Positions 52,025 through 60,830 are shown, numbered from the stretch's first letter. The stretch: 64,000 bases of DNA from DATBJG01 sp963790545 (GCA_963790545.1 CAWBPA010000003.1:1-64000), one strand, 5' to 3'. Made by a program: numbers and translations. The notes: generated by a model not told the origin, from the sequence alone.

Positions 52025-53218
52025 ATGCCGATGAACAACGACTCGCCCAAGCCAAACCTGTCGTCCACGTCCGAGCCCATTCTCATTGGGACCAGCCAGG
52101 CGATGGAACGGCTGCGATCGGTCGCCGCGCGCGTCGCGGGCGGCAATGCCAAGGTGCTGATCACGGGTGAGAGCGGCGTCGGCAAGGACCTTCTCGGTCG
52201 CTTCATTCACGCACGGTCGTCGCGTGCCACGCGTCCCTTTGTGGCCATCAATTGCGCGGGCGTCACGGAAACACTGCTCGAGTCGGAGCTCTTCGGGCAC
52301 GTCAAAGGCAGTTTTACCGGCGCGCATCGCGACAAAATCGGCCTCTTTCACCTGGGGCATCGGGGCACGGTGTTCCTGGATGAAGTGGGCGAGATGAGCC
52401 TGCGCATGCAGTCGCTGCTTTTGCGCTTTCTCGAGAACGGCGAAGTCAAGCCCGTTGGCTCTGACGTCACGTCCGCAACCGTCGATGTACGCATCATTGC
52501 GGCGACCAACCGAAGCCTGCCCGAGATGGTCGCACGCGGGCTGTTTCGCGAAGACTTGATGTACCGTGTCATGGTCGTGCACCTGCAAGTCCCGGCGTTG
52601 CGCGAGCGCCGCGAGGACATCCCCGCCCTGATCGAACACGTGGTCAAAACGAGCGGCGCTTCGCTTTCGTTCTCAGACGACGCCATGCGATTGCTCGAGC
52701 GGTACCGGTGGCCCGGCAACGTCCGGGAACTGCAGAACGTGATGGAGCAGCTCATCTGGATGGGTGCGGAACAGATGGTGGATGTTGGCGACCTTCCACC
52801 GGCGCTCGTCGCGGCCGTGGACGGAACGGTTACACCGTCGCACGAACGGCGTCGGCTGGCAGCCGATCATCTCTACGACGCGCTCGTCGCGGGGTCCTGT
52901 TCATTCTGGACCGACGTCTATCCGATGTTCATCAACCGCGACATCACGCGCGCCGACCTGGTGGGCCTCGTCCGCCGGGCTCTCGCCCAGACAAACGGCA
53001 ACTATCGGGCGGTCCTCTCGCTGCTCAGGATCGACCTGGGCGACTACAAGCGATTCCTGAATCTGCTCTCCACGCACGGGTGTACGGTGGACTTCCGGGA
53101 ATTCCGATCGGGCCGCGCACCGCTCGATCGGCCGATCGAGCCCTCTTTCAAGCTCCCAAGTTTGAAGGACGCGCTCTTGGGCAACGTTCTACGCCGTTCG
53201 GGCACCGATTCCGAGTGA
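52025..53218 (+). CDS. Sigma-54-interacting transcriptional activator, no receiver or Fis domain (2 of 2)
   Basis: 397 aa from ATG 52025 (52031 also possible). Walker A GESGVGKD at 48-55, GSFTGA at 95-100, Walker B GTVFLDEVGE, R-finger region EDLMYRVMVVHLQVPALRER. It shares the unusual C-terminal domain of its neighbour (FINRDITRADLVGLVRRALA; DYKRFLNLLSTHGCTVDFRE). The pair looks like a duplication and could act as a hetero-oligomer. Its TGA overlaps the GTG of the DUF192 gene, so they are cotranscribed. Constitutively active or ligand-controlled by a partner protein is possible, since no sensory domain is present. Confidence 0.85.
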   Translation: MPMNNDSPKPNLSSTSEPILIGTSQAMERLRSVAARVAGGNAKVLITGESGVGKDLLGRFIHARSSRATRPFVAINCAGVTETLLESELFGHVKGSFTGAHRDKIGLFHLGHRGTVFLDEVGEMSLRMQSLLLRFLENGEVKPVGSDVTSATVDVRIIAATNRSLPEMVARGLFREDLMYRVMVVHLQVPALRERREDIPALIEHVVKTSGASLSFSDDAMRLLERYRWPGNVRELQNVMEQLIWMGAEQMVDVGDLPPALVAAVDGTVTPSHERRRLAADHLYDALVAGSCSFWTDVYPMFINRDITRADLVGLVRRALAQTNGNYRAVLSLLRIDLGDYKRFLNLLSTHGCTVDFREFRSGRAPLDRPIEPSFKLPSLKDALLGNVLRRSGTDSE

Positions 53219-53628
53219 GTCACTTTCTTGTTCCGTTGCTGAAACCTGGCGGGGCGAATCGAGCGCTGGTGAACGAACGCACCGGATCGATTGTGGCCCA
53301 GATTGTCGAAGTGGCCTTGGACTCCAGATCGCGGCGGCGAGGCCTGCTTGGACGCACTGGCCTGCCCGAACGCCATGCACTCGTGATTGCCCCGTGTAGC
53401 GCCGTGCACACCTGGTTCATGCGATTTCCGATTGACGTCCTCTTCGTCGCGCGCGACGGGCGCGTCGTGAAGATCGTCAATCGGATTGGCGCGTGGCGTG
53501 TGACGGCCTCGCTCGGCGCCTTTGCCGCGATTGAGCTCCCAGCCGGCACGCTCGGACGCGGAGGATGGACCCGCGGCGATCGCGTCATCGTTCGGTCGGC
53601 GTCGAAAGAAACTACGGCTTCATCCTGA
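53215..53628 (+). CDS. DUF192 family protein
   Basis: 137 aa from GTG 53215, overlapping the upstream TGA (GTGA). DUF192 core: LDSRSRRRGLLGRTGLPERH, HTWFMRFPIDVLFVARDG, VVKIVNRIGAWRVT and the terminal ELPAGTLGRGGWTRGDRVIV. Related proteins often sit in or next to tad pilus loci. Biochemical role unknown. The translational coupling to the sigma-54 activator suggests one regulon. Confidence 0.82.
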   Translation: MSHFLVPLLKPGGANRALVNERTGSIVAQIVEVALDSRSRRRGLLGRTGLPERHALVIAPCSAVHTWFMRFPIDVLFVARDGRVVKIVNRIGAWRVTASLGAFAAIELPAGTLGRGGWTRGDRVIVRSASKETTASS

Positions 53629-53773
53629 CAATCGTCTAGACCTGACTAGAAGATTGAGACGCGCTCGCGAGCGGTCGGCATCGGACACCTCAAAATCCCC
53701 GCAATTTTTTGCGATCGAAGCTGGTTTCGCCGCAGGTCTCACACGGCATCAGGGTTGCTGTGCTGATGGGAAC

Positions 53774-54085
53774 ATGGCAGATCGACGACGCTCACCACGG
53801 TTTGTATTTGTTGCGCCTCCAGACGCTCAGGCGCGAGCGGTCTACGAAGCCGTCGTCGAAAGCTGGGACGGCGACCGTGCCGTGGTCACGATGACGCACC
53901 CGACCGCACGAGGCGCCGACTTTCTGCTGCGATTCATCGAGTCATCCGGCGAAATGACGACCTGCAGTGCGCGCGTCCTGTCCAGCACCCCAGTCGTTCG
54001 CGACGACACGGTGTGGTTCAGCCTCGTGGTGTCGCTCACACCGGTGTCGCCCGATTGGCGAATCGACCCGGTCCCATCGTTCTAG
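53774..54085 (+). CDS. PilZ-like domain protein (short)
   Basis: 103 aa from ATG 53774. It starts MADRRRSPRFVFVAPPDAQA; the RRxxxR-like start and the later beta pattern (ARGADFLLRFIESSGEMTTC then VVRDDTVWFSLVVSLTPV) fit a degenerate PilZ (c-di-GMP-binding) fold. The second PilZ motif (D/NxSxxG) is not visible, so c-di-GMP binding is doubtful. It precedes a second PilZ-like gene and the flp pilins. Confidence 0.5.
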   Translation: MADRRRSPRFVFVAPPDAQARAVYEAVVESWDGDRAVVTMTHPTARGADFLLRFIESSGEMTTCSARVLSSTPVVRDDTVWFSLVVSLTPVSPDWRIDPVPSF

Positions 54086-54114
54086 AAGAACCTTCTGCAT
54101 ATGGGAATCAGACA

Positions 54115-54625
54115 TTGACCATCAATGCCGCGTTGATCAGAGGCGTGTCGGTGCAGGTACGCGACCTCAGCACCGGTGGGTGCCTGCTCGAGACCAGAGC
54201 CTACCTTCCCGTCGGGACCGTAGGTGTGCTGGACATGGAAATCGAAGGCAAGCGGTGCGTCGAGTGGTTCCGGATTCGTCGCACGCAGGCCACACACGGC
54301 CGAAGCGGCGCGTACCTCTTCGGCGCCGAATTCCTGCTGCCGGTTGCGGTGGCGGGTGACAGTTCGCTGCGCGGCGCCGTTCGGCGCGTGTACCGCGTAG
54401 ACAGAGTTTCGCACCCGGCCGGACGACTGTCTGGGGAACCCGGGAACTCCCTGGTCTTCGGCGCAGCGATTCAGTGGTCGACGGACGCGCTACCGGCCGA
54501 TTCGGCCCGACAAATCCTCGAATTCCGCCGTCCGGACGATCTGGACGGCTTTGGCAGTCAAGTTGCTGAATCAGAGGCCGCGGACGGGCCTCGTCACCAG
54601 ACGTCCGAAGGAGAGATCGCAATGA
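54115..54625 (+). CDS. PilZ domain protein, probable C-terminal frameshift
   Basis: It starts at TTG 54115 (TINAALIRGVSVQVRDLSTG). PilZ motif 2 is DLSTGG, followed by GTVGVLDMEIEGKRCVEWFR and YLFGAEFLLPVA. In the frame as read there is no stop before the Flp pilin, creating an apparent PilZ-Flp fusion. A +1 shift near 54535-54539 gives an end (WTALAVKLLNQRPRTGLVTR) with GC-rich third positions and a TGA overlapping the flp ATG as ATGA, as elsewhere in this operon. I favour the separate gene. It may link c-di-GMP to pilus control, but the RxxxR motif is weak. Confidence 0.55.
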
Positions 54626-54804
54626 AGAACGTCATTACTCGGTTCGTTCGGAACGATGAAGGACAGGACTTGATCGAATACGTGTTGATTGGTTCGTTCG
54701 TATCGATCGGCGCGCTCTTGGGGGCGACAGCACTCGGCCTCGAACTCAATGGTTGGTACACCCGCATTTCGGAATGGGTGGCAGAGCAAGGGCCCGGAAA
54801 CTAA
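54622..54804 (+). CDS. flp: Flp-type type IVb pilin 1
   Basis: 60 aa from ATG 54622 with AAGGAGAG 7 bp upstream. The class IVb prepilin motif is DEGQDLIEYVLIGSF: cleavage after Gly by TadV, with Glu+5 and Tyr adjacent. A single hydrophobic helix and short polar tail follow. It is the major or minor subunit of the tad pilus. It is open in frame to the preceding PilZ gene. Confidence 0.88.
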   Translation: MKNVITRFVRNDEGQDLIEYVLIGSFVSIGALLGATALGLELNGWYTRISEWVAEQGPGN

Positions 54805-54822
54805 TCGCGCTTGGGGGATGCC

Positions 54823-55020
54823 ATGACGCGCTCGCTGCTGACTCGCTGGCTGACCGAGGACGACGGCCAGGACCTCGTGGAGTACGTGCTGCTCGGGGCG
54901 ACGGCCGCGTTCGTGGGGCTCGTCACATGGAACGCGTTCGACGACGTAATCAATGCCGTCTACACGAGCTGGGACAGCGGCACGCAGGCGGTGTGGGAGC
55001 CCCAGGATCCGCAATCATGA
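54823..55020 (+). CDS. flp: Flp-type type IVb pilin 2
   Basis: 65 aa from ATG 54823. Prepilin motif DDGQDLVEYVLLGATAAF, then one hydrophobic helix and a longer, Trp-rich tail than Flp1 (TSWDSGTQAVWEPQDPQS). A duplication of the first pilin with different tail chemistry. Its TGA overlaps the TadV ATG (ATGA). Confidence 0.88.
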   Translation: MTRSLLTRWLTEDDGQDLVEYVLLGATAAFVGLVTWNAFDDVINAVYTSWDSGTQAVWEPQDPQS

Positions 55021-55535
55021 TTCAAAGCCTGTTGATACCCACGATTGTGATGGCCATCAGCGTGGTGGCGTGCATCGTAGACGTTCGGACCCGTCGCATC
55101 CCGAACGCGCTGACGTTCGGGGCCGCGCTCGGCGGTTTGCTGATCCAAATCACGTTTTACGGCGTGAATGGAGCGCTGGCGGCGACGGGTGGGTGGCTGG
55201 TGGGAACGCTCCTGCTGCTGCCATTTTTCGTGCTGAGAGGCCTGGGTGGCGGCGACGTCAAGCTGCTGGCAGGACTCGGCGCCTGGCTCGGTCCGGGCGA
55301 GACACTCTGGCTTGCGGCCTATTCGGCACTCGCTGGAGGGGCACTCGCAGTGGTGGTCGCGCTGGCGCGCGGCTACCTGCGGACCGCGTTTCGAAATGTG
55401 TGGTTCATGTTCGCGTACTGGCGCACCGCCGGCTTCCAGCCCGTACCGAACCTGACCCTGGATTCTGCGAAGACACCGCGGCTCGCCTACGCGATCCCGA
55501 TCTTTGCCGGCACGGTGATGACGCTATGGCCATGA
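55017..55535 (+). CDS. cpaA: Prepilin peptidase TadV/CpaA
   Basis: 172 aa, A24 aspartic peptidase. Catalytic Asp are D22 (IVDVRTRRIPN) and D80 (LGGGDVKLLAG). About five TM segments; it lacks the N-methylation domain of PilD, as expected for TadV. It removes the leader of the Flp pilins and of TadE/F pseudopilins. Its stop overlaps the TadE start. Confidence 0.92.
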   Translation: MIQSLLIPTIVMAISVVACIVDVRTRRIPNALTFGAALGGLLIQITFYGVNGALAATGGWLVGTLLLLPFFVLRGLGGGDVKLLAGLGAWLGPGETLWLAAYSALAGGALAVVVALARGYLRTAFRNVWFMFAYWRTAGFQPVPNLTLDSAKTPRLAYAIPIFAGTVMTLWP

Positions 55536-55976
55536 GACTCCTTCCAGCCCGCTGGCAATCGGCGCGCGGCGCCGAGCTGATCGAGTTCGCAATAGTGATG
55601 CCGCTCCTTCTGCTGCTGCTCGCCGGCATTTTCGATTTCGGCATGATGTTCCGGACGTTCGAGGCGGTGACCAATGCTGCGCGCGAAGGTGCGCGCGTTG
55701 GCGTGCTGCCAGGCTACGCGCCCGAAGACATCGAAGCAGCGTGTGGACGCGTATATGGCCGTGTCCGGGCTCAGCGGCGACTACACAGTGACCGTCGACA
55801 GCGTGGCCATCGAAACTGGCGCCGGCACCTTCAATGCCCGATCGGTCGCCGTCAACTACACCTATCAGTTCACGGTTCTCGGCGGAATCGGCGGCTTCTT
55901 CGGGGGCGATTTCACCACCATCCCGTTACGGGCCGTGTCGGTGATGCGAACCGAGGCGCAGGCGGGGGGATCTTAA
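55526..55976 (+). CDS. tadE: TadE-family pseudopilin, one frameshift
   Basis: N-terminal part from ATG 55526: RGAELIEFAIVMPLLLLLLA and FDFGMMFRTFEAVTNAAREG (TadE motif AELIEFA and the NAAREGAR box). After YAPEDIEA (about 55737) the homologous reading passes to the +1 frame: RVDAYMAVSGLSGDYTVTVD and onward to VMRTEAQAGGS, stop at 55974-55976. Removing one base near 55739 restores about 150 aa. Minor pilus assembly component anchored in the inner membrane. Confidence 0.87.
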
Positions 55977-56036
55977 AAGTTAAAAGTCAAAAGTTAAAAG
56001 TCGAAGTAGAAGTCAGAAGTCAGAAGTCAGAAGTAA
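55974..56036 (+). repeat. 7-bp tandem repeats (AAAAGTY then AAGTCAG)
   Basis: Four AAAAGTT/AAAAGTC units followed by GAAGTAG and three AAGTCAG units, all 7 bp. It begins at the tadE stop and ends about 18 bp before the cpaB ATG, i.e. inside the tad operon. Confidence 0.9.
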
Positions 56037-56054
56037 CTCCGGATAGGAGCAGTG

Positions 56055-56918
56055 ATGAACAGGCAATATCGCACACTGATTGTCATGGTCGTGGCGGTCC
56101 TCACCGCCGGGCTCGCCAGCTTCGGCGTGTATCTCGCCATCCAGCGCATGCCCGTCCGCGAGGTCGAAGTCGCGAGCATGCAGGTGGTCGTGGCCTCCCA
56201 GCCGCTGCCAGTGGGCACGCGGATTCACGAAGGCCATTTGCGGGTCGTCGCCTGGCCTTCACGCAATCCGGTGAAAGGATCGTTTGTCGAGGGCAAGGCG
56301 CTCATCGACCGTGGGGTCATCGCCGCGATTGGCGAAAACGAGCCCATTACCGAAAGCAAGGTTGCACCACTCGCGGCCGGCGCCGGTCTTCCGCCCGTCA
56401 TCCCCTCAGGCATGCGGGCTATCTCGGTTCGGGTGAACGAGGTCATTGGCGTGGCCGGTTTCGCCGTGCCCGGGACACGCGTAGACGTGCTCGTCACGGT
56501 TGACGGCAGCAGCAAGGCGAACGACGAGCCGATGACGCGCACCGTCGTGAGCTACGTTCAGGTGTTGACCGCCGGCACGAAATTCGACCAGGAGAAATCG
56601 AAGGACGGCAAACCCATTCCAACCTCGGTCGTCACGCTGATGGTGCTTCCAGAGGATGCTGAACGGATCGCGCTCGCCTCGAACGAGGGAAAGATCACGC
56701 TCGCACTTCGGAACCCGCTCGACGTGGCCGCCACCGACACCAAGGGCGTCCGTCTCGCCAGCCTGATGCGCGGCACCGGGCCGGAGCCGGTCGTTGATCC
56801 CGTCAAACACAAGGTCGTCGCGCGCAAGCCCGCGCCGTCGTCTGCCCCTGTGCCACCGCCTGTCTATACCGTTGAAACGATTCGCGCCGCGAAGCGGAGC
56901 GCTGAGGTCGTCCAATGA
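56055..56918 (+). CDS. cpaB: Flp pilus assembly protein CpaB/RcpC
   Basis: 287 aa from ATG 56055 (AGGAG 9 bp upstream). One N-terminal TM (LIVMVVAVLTAGLASFGVYL), a SAF domain (about 40-105; QVVVASQPLPVGTRIHEGHL), then the RcpC-like core (MRAISVRVNEVIGVAGFAVP; VVTLMVLPEDAERIALASNE). Periplasmic stabiliser of the CpaC secretin. Its TGA overlaps the cpaC ATG. Confidence 0.9.
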   Translation: MNRQYRTLIVMVVAVLTAGLASFGVYLAIQRMPVREVEVASMQVVVASQPLPVGTRIHEGHLRVVAWPSRNPVKGSFVEGKALIDRGVIAAIGENEPITESKVAPLAAGAGLPPVIPSGMRAISVRVNEVIGVAGFAVPGTRVDVLVTVDGSSKANDEPMTRTVVSYVQVLTAGTKFDQEKSKDGKPIPTSVVTLMVLPEDAERIALASNEGKITLALRNPLDVAATDTKGVRLASLMRGTGPEPVVDPVKHKVVARKPAPSSAPVPPPVYTVETIRAAKRSAEVVQ

Positions 56919-58342
56919 ACAGTGTTACGCAGATTTCCTTCGGCCGCCGAGTGGTGCGGCACGTTGCCATCGCGCTTGTCTTCTCGGTCGCCGGCCTGAG
57001 CGCGCAGACCTCCGGGACGCCACCGCAGAACGGTCCTGGCGTTGCCGCAGTTCCGCCCGCGGCACCCATGCCGCAGGTGTTCGTCACCGCCGGCCGGTCG
57101 ACGATCGTGAACACGAATTTCGCCGTGACACGCATTGCGATCACCAATCCCACGATTGCTGACGCGGTGGTCGTCAAGCCGAACGAGGTCCTTATCGACG
57201 GCAAGGCTCCAGGCACCATCAGCCTCATCGTGTGGGGGGGTGGTGACCAGCGCACCCAGTACGACGTGGTCGTCGAGCAGGCGATAAACCCGCTCGAGCA
57301 GCAGCTTCATCAGCTCTTCCCCGGCGAAGAGATCACGGTGACAGCCAATGCGGACGCTGTCGTCCTGACCGGACGCGCCTCGAGCACGCAGACCATGTTG
57401 CGCATTGGTGAGATCACCAAGGCGGCCATGCCCAAGGGGAACGTCATCAACATGCTCCAGGTTGCCGGTGGATCCGATGCCCAGCAAGTCATGCTGCAGG
57501 TGCGAATCGCTGAAGTGAATCGGCAGGCGCTGACCGAGCTCGGCGTGAACTTCTTCACCGGACCGACCGGCGTCGGCGACTGGATTGGACGCGGCACGAC
57601 GGGACAGTTCCCGGCGGTGAACTTCAAGGATCTCGAACGAAACGAAGTGCTGGGTGCCGACGGCGAACGCGGCTTTCTGGACCTGAGAGGCAAGATGGAG
57701 TTCAGCGACTTCCTGAACATCTTCCTCTTCAACACCGACTGGAATGCCGGGGCGCTCGTGCGGGCGCTCAAACAGACGGGACACTTTCAGAGCCTCGCCG
57801 AGCCCAATCTCATTGCCTACAACGGGCGCGAGGCCAGCTTCCTGGCCGGCGGCGAGTTCCCGGTTCCCATCGTCAACGCCCTCGGTCAGGTCAACGTGCA
57901 GTTCAAGGAATTTGGTGTCCGGCTCAACTTCACGCCGACCATCGCAGGCGATCTCATCCGGCTCAAGGTTCGGCCCGAAGTCTCGAGCCTGGACTTCAAC
58001 AACGGCGTCACGCTCGAGGGGTTCCGGATTCCGGCCCTTCAGATGCGACGCGCGGAAACGGAAGTCGAGCTCCGTGATGGACAGTCGTTCGCGGTCGCGG
58101 GCCTGATCGACAACACCGCCCAGACCGATCGCGCAGCCATCCCCATCCTGAGCCAGATCCCGATCATCGGACATCTCTTCAAGAGCAAGGCCGAGCGACA
58201 GGGTCGGACCGAACTGCTCGTCCTGATCACGCCGCGACTGGTGCGCGCCCTCAATCCGGACGAGGTGCCATCGCTGCCAACGATGCCGGGACGATTTCTC
58301 CCGTCGGAGAGCGAGATCGCAGCGCCGGCGAGCAAGCGCTGA
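56915..58342 (+). CDS. cpaC: Secretin CpaC/RcpA
   Basis: 475 aa with a signal peptide (VAIALVFSVAGLSAQ). The N-domain BON-like region is at about 55-180, followed by the secretin gate domain (PNLIAYNGREASFLAGGEFP; FKEFGVRLNFTPTI; DGQSFAVAGLIDN; PIIGHLFKSKAERQGRTELL). Outer-membrane pore for the Flp pilus. The tail is Pro/Ser-rich. Confidence 0.93.
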   Translation: MNSVTQISFGRRVVRHVAIALVFSVAGLSAQTSGTPPQNGPGVAAVPPAAPMPQVFVTAGRSTIVNTNFAVTRIAITNPTIADAVVVKPNEVLIDGKAPGTISLIVWGGGDQRTQYDVVVEQAINPLEQQLHQLFPGEEITVTANADAVVLTGRASSTQTMLRIGEITKAAMPKGNVINMLQVAGGSDAQQVMLQVRIAEVNRQALTELGVNFFTGPTGVGDWIGRGTTGQFPAVNFKDLERNEVLGADGERGFLDLRGKMEFSDFLNIFLFNTDWNAGALVRALKQTGHFQSLAEPNLIAYNGREASFLAGGEFPVPIVNALGQVNVQFKEFGVRLNFTPTIAGDLIRLKVRPEVSSLDFNNGVTLEGFRIPALQMRRAETEVELRDGQSFAVAGLIDNTAQTDRAAIPILSQIPIIGHLFKSKAERQGRTELLVLITPRLVRALNPDEVPSLPTMPGRFLPSESEIAAPASKR

Positions 58343-58420
58343 AGCGGGAGCCGATCGACAGGAGTTCGACACGAAGAGTGGGAATGGTTCGGAGATCAAC
58401 AACGTGAACGGGAGAACGAC

Positions 58421-59689
58421 ATGAGGCGGCCGGACAAGCCAACGAGATCATCGGAACGTGGCGCCATCCTGGTGCACGTGGCCATTGCCATGCTGGCACT
58501 GATTGCCGTCAACACGTTCGTGGTGGACTACGGCGTCATGTGGGTCGCACGCCGCCAGGCGCAGAACGCGGCGGACGCGGGCGCCCTGGCGGGGGCGGTT
58601 GCGATGGCCTTCGATCCGGAAGGCTGGACCGATCGCAGCGAAGACGGTCCCGCGCGACTGGCTGCGTTTCAAGTTGCCCGCACGAACGAAATTTGGGGGC
58701 AGCCGCCCGACGTGAATATCGCGACGGACATCTTCTTTACCGACCAGCCAGCGGGTCAATGTCGAGACGAAGATGGTAACGCCCGCTGCATTCGCGTCAA
58801 CGTCTATCGAAACCAGGAGCGCGGAAATTCTCTGCCCACTGTGTTTGGGCTCATCGTTGGCCTCACCGGACAGGGCGTGCGCGCGACGGCAACGGCGAGA
58901 GTCGCGGTGGCCGACGGCACCGACTGCATCAAGCCGGTGGCCATCCCCGACAAGTGGCGTGACGTCAACGACATCACCGCGCCGACCACGCCATTCGAGG
59001 CGTGGACGCAGGACGACACCTTCGAAACGCACGCGGAAAAGGGCGGCAGCTGGTTCCCGCTGCCGAACCCCGATGTGTACGTGGCGCCATCCGAAACGGA
59101 TCCCGGAACCGGGTTCGCCGTCGCAACCGACCTTGGGATGAAGTTGGTGCTGGCTGAAGGTCAACCTGGGGTGGTCGCGGCTGGCGGGTTCGCTGCCGTC
59201 CGCCTTCCCGGAGAGCTCGGTTTCCGCGACGCCATCAAACACTGCAACGGCATCCCCGTCGTGATTGGGGACAGCCTCGTAGCTGAAGATGCGGACTCGG
59301 ACATTCCCGATTCGGTCCACAAGGGGTTCAAGCATCTCATCGATCTCGATCCGCACGCCGAATGGGATCCTTCAACGAACAGCGTCATCAACAGCTGCGC
59401 CCAGGATGCCAACCCGTGTGCCTCGCAAAGTCCGCGCATCGTGGCCCTTCCGGTCTACGACACCGGCCAGTTCTTCAACGGGATCGTGAACGGTCAGGCC
59501 GCCCCTCCGGTGACCGTCGTCAACATCGTCGGGTTCTTCGTCGATTGGGAAGGCAGGGAAGACGAGGGCCCGTACGACGGGCAGTACGTCGTCGAAGGCT
59601 ACTTCACGGAAACACCCGGCCTCGAGCTCGGTAACGCAACCATTACGCCAGAGGCCTCCCTCTTATCGCAGATTCAGCTCGTGAGGTGA
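58421..59689 (+). CDS. tadG: TadG-family pilus assembly protein
   Basis: 422 aa from ATG 58421. N-terminal TadE/G-like anchor (RGAILVHVAIAMLALIAVNT), then DYGVMWVARRQAQNAADAGA, the Tad/TadG box. The C-terminal extracellular part has four Cys in two pairs (QCRDEDGNARC; SCAQDANPCASQS), suggesting disulphides. It may be secreted or tip-associated. The VWA domain of long TadG proteins is absent. Confidence 0.85.
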   Translation: MRRPDKPTRSSERGAILVHVAIAMLALIAVNTFVVDYGVMWVARRQAQNAADAGALAGAVAMAFDPEGWTDRSEDGPARLAAFQVARTNEIWGQPPDVNIATDIFFTDQPAGQCRDEDGNARCIRVNVYRNQERGNSLPTVFGLIVGLTGQGVRATATARVAVADGTDCIKPVAIPDKWRDVNDITAPTTPFEAWTQDDTFETHAEKGGSWFPLPNPDVYVAPSETDPGTGFAVATDLGMKLVLAEGQPGVVAAGGFAAVRLPGELGFRDAIKHCNGIPVVIGDSLVAEDADSDIPDSVHKGFKHLIDLDPHAEWDPSTNSVINSCAQDANPCASQSPRIVALPVYDTGQFFNGIVNGQAAPPVTVVNIVGFFVDWEGREDEGPYDGQYVVEGYFTETPGLELGNATITPEASLLSQIQLVR

Positions 59690-59693
59690 TTAC

Positions 59694-60821
59694 GTGCGCG
59701 AAGTGGTCCTGTTAAGCAAAGACGCGCGACTGGAAGAAGCGCTCCGAGCGGCCCGTTTCAAGACGGTCACGCTTGCCTCTGGAAATCTCGCAGAGCAGGT
59801 GCGCTCCGCACCCTCGGCGCTCGTGGTTGACGTGCGTGGCGAACACCAGTTGCCCTCGGGGCTGGCGGCATTCTGCAAACAGCATCCCGAGACCGGCGTG
59901 GTGCTCGTGGCCTCGACACTCGAGCCTGGTTTGATGCTCGAGGCGATGCGGGCCGGCGTCAACGAATGCGTCTCTGAGCCGATCACCGCGCAGTCTATCG
60001 AGGAAGCCGTGCGCCGCGTGATGACGGACGGCACCGCGGAAAAGCTCGGTCGGGTCTTCGCGTTCGTCGGCGCCAAGGGGGGCGTGGGAACCACAACGCT
60101 CGCCGTGAACACGGCGGCAACCCTGGCGCGCGCCGCGACCAATAGCGTTCTCCTGATCGATCTGCAACACGGACATGGAGACGCCGCGATCTTTCTTGGC
60201 GTCGAACCCCGGTATTCGGTCCTCGACGCGCTCGAGAACGTGCATCGGGTCGATGAAACGTTCTTCGGTGGGCTGGTGGAAAAGACAAAAGCCGGAATCG
60301 AGCTGCTCGGATCGTCCGATCGCCTCCTGGCAGGAGGCGTCGACGCACAGCGGATGCACGCGCTGCTCGACTTTGCCATCCGTCAGTATCGCTACACCGT
60401 GCTCGACGTCCCGCGGGCCGACGTGGCCATGCTCGATGTCCTGGAAACCGTCGAAACAATCGTCCTCGTCTCGAGCCAGGAGCTTTCATCGCTTCGATCG
60501 GCTGGACGGCTGGCGCACACCCTGCGGGCACGCTACGGAGCGTCACGGGTCAAGACCGTGTTGAACAGATTCGATCAGCGAGGTGACATTGCCCATCGCG
60601 ACATCGAACGGGTGATTGGCGATTCGGTCAAACACCTTCTGCCAAGCGACTACCGCGTGGCCATCGACGCGATGTCGAGGGGGCGTCCGGTGGTACTCGA
60701 CCACGGCCGTCTGTCTCAGGCTTTTCGCGCCCTGGCCACCGATCTGGGCGGCATTCAGCAGAAACGAACCACCACCGCGCAACCCACCGGGTTCCTGGGT
60801 CGATTGGCGAACCGGCGTTAG
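59694..60821 (+). CDS. cpaE: CpaE/TadZ pilus-localisation ATPase
   Basis: 375 aa from GTG 59694. N-terminal receiver-like domain (about 1-110; the phospho-Asp position is not the usual DD pair), then a MinD/ParA-type ATPase with deviant Walker A KGGVGTTT (128-135) and LLIDLQHGHGDAAIFLG. It localises the tad apparatus to a pole or focus. It continues into cpaF with a 9-bp gap. Confidence 0.9.
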   Translation: MREVVLLSKDARLEEALRAARFKTVTLASGNLAEQVRSAPSALVVDVRGEHQLPSGLAAFCKQHPETGVVLVASTLEPGLMLEAMRAGVNECVSEPITAQSIEEAVRRVMTDGTAEKLGRVFAFVGAKGGVGTTTLAVNTAATLARAATNSVLLIDLQHGHGDAAIFLGVEPRYSVLDALENVHRVDETFFGGLVEKTKAGIELLGSSDRLLAGGVDAQRMHALLDFAIRQYRYTVLDVPRADVAMLDVLETVETIVLVSSQELSSLRSAGRLAHTLRARYGASRVKTVLNRFDQRGDIAHRDIERVIGDSVKHLLPSDYRVAIDAMSRGRPVVLDHGRLSQAFRALATDLGGIQQKRTTTAQPTGFLGRLANRR

Positions 60822-60830
60822 GAGATATGG

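Noticed and set aside
59694..60030. CpaE N-terminus as an active phosphoreceiver
   Set aside because: The acidic pair and conserved Lys of true receivers are not in place; it is the usual degenerate CpaE receiver-like domain.
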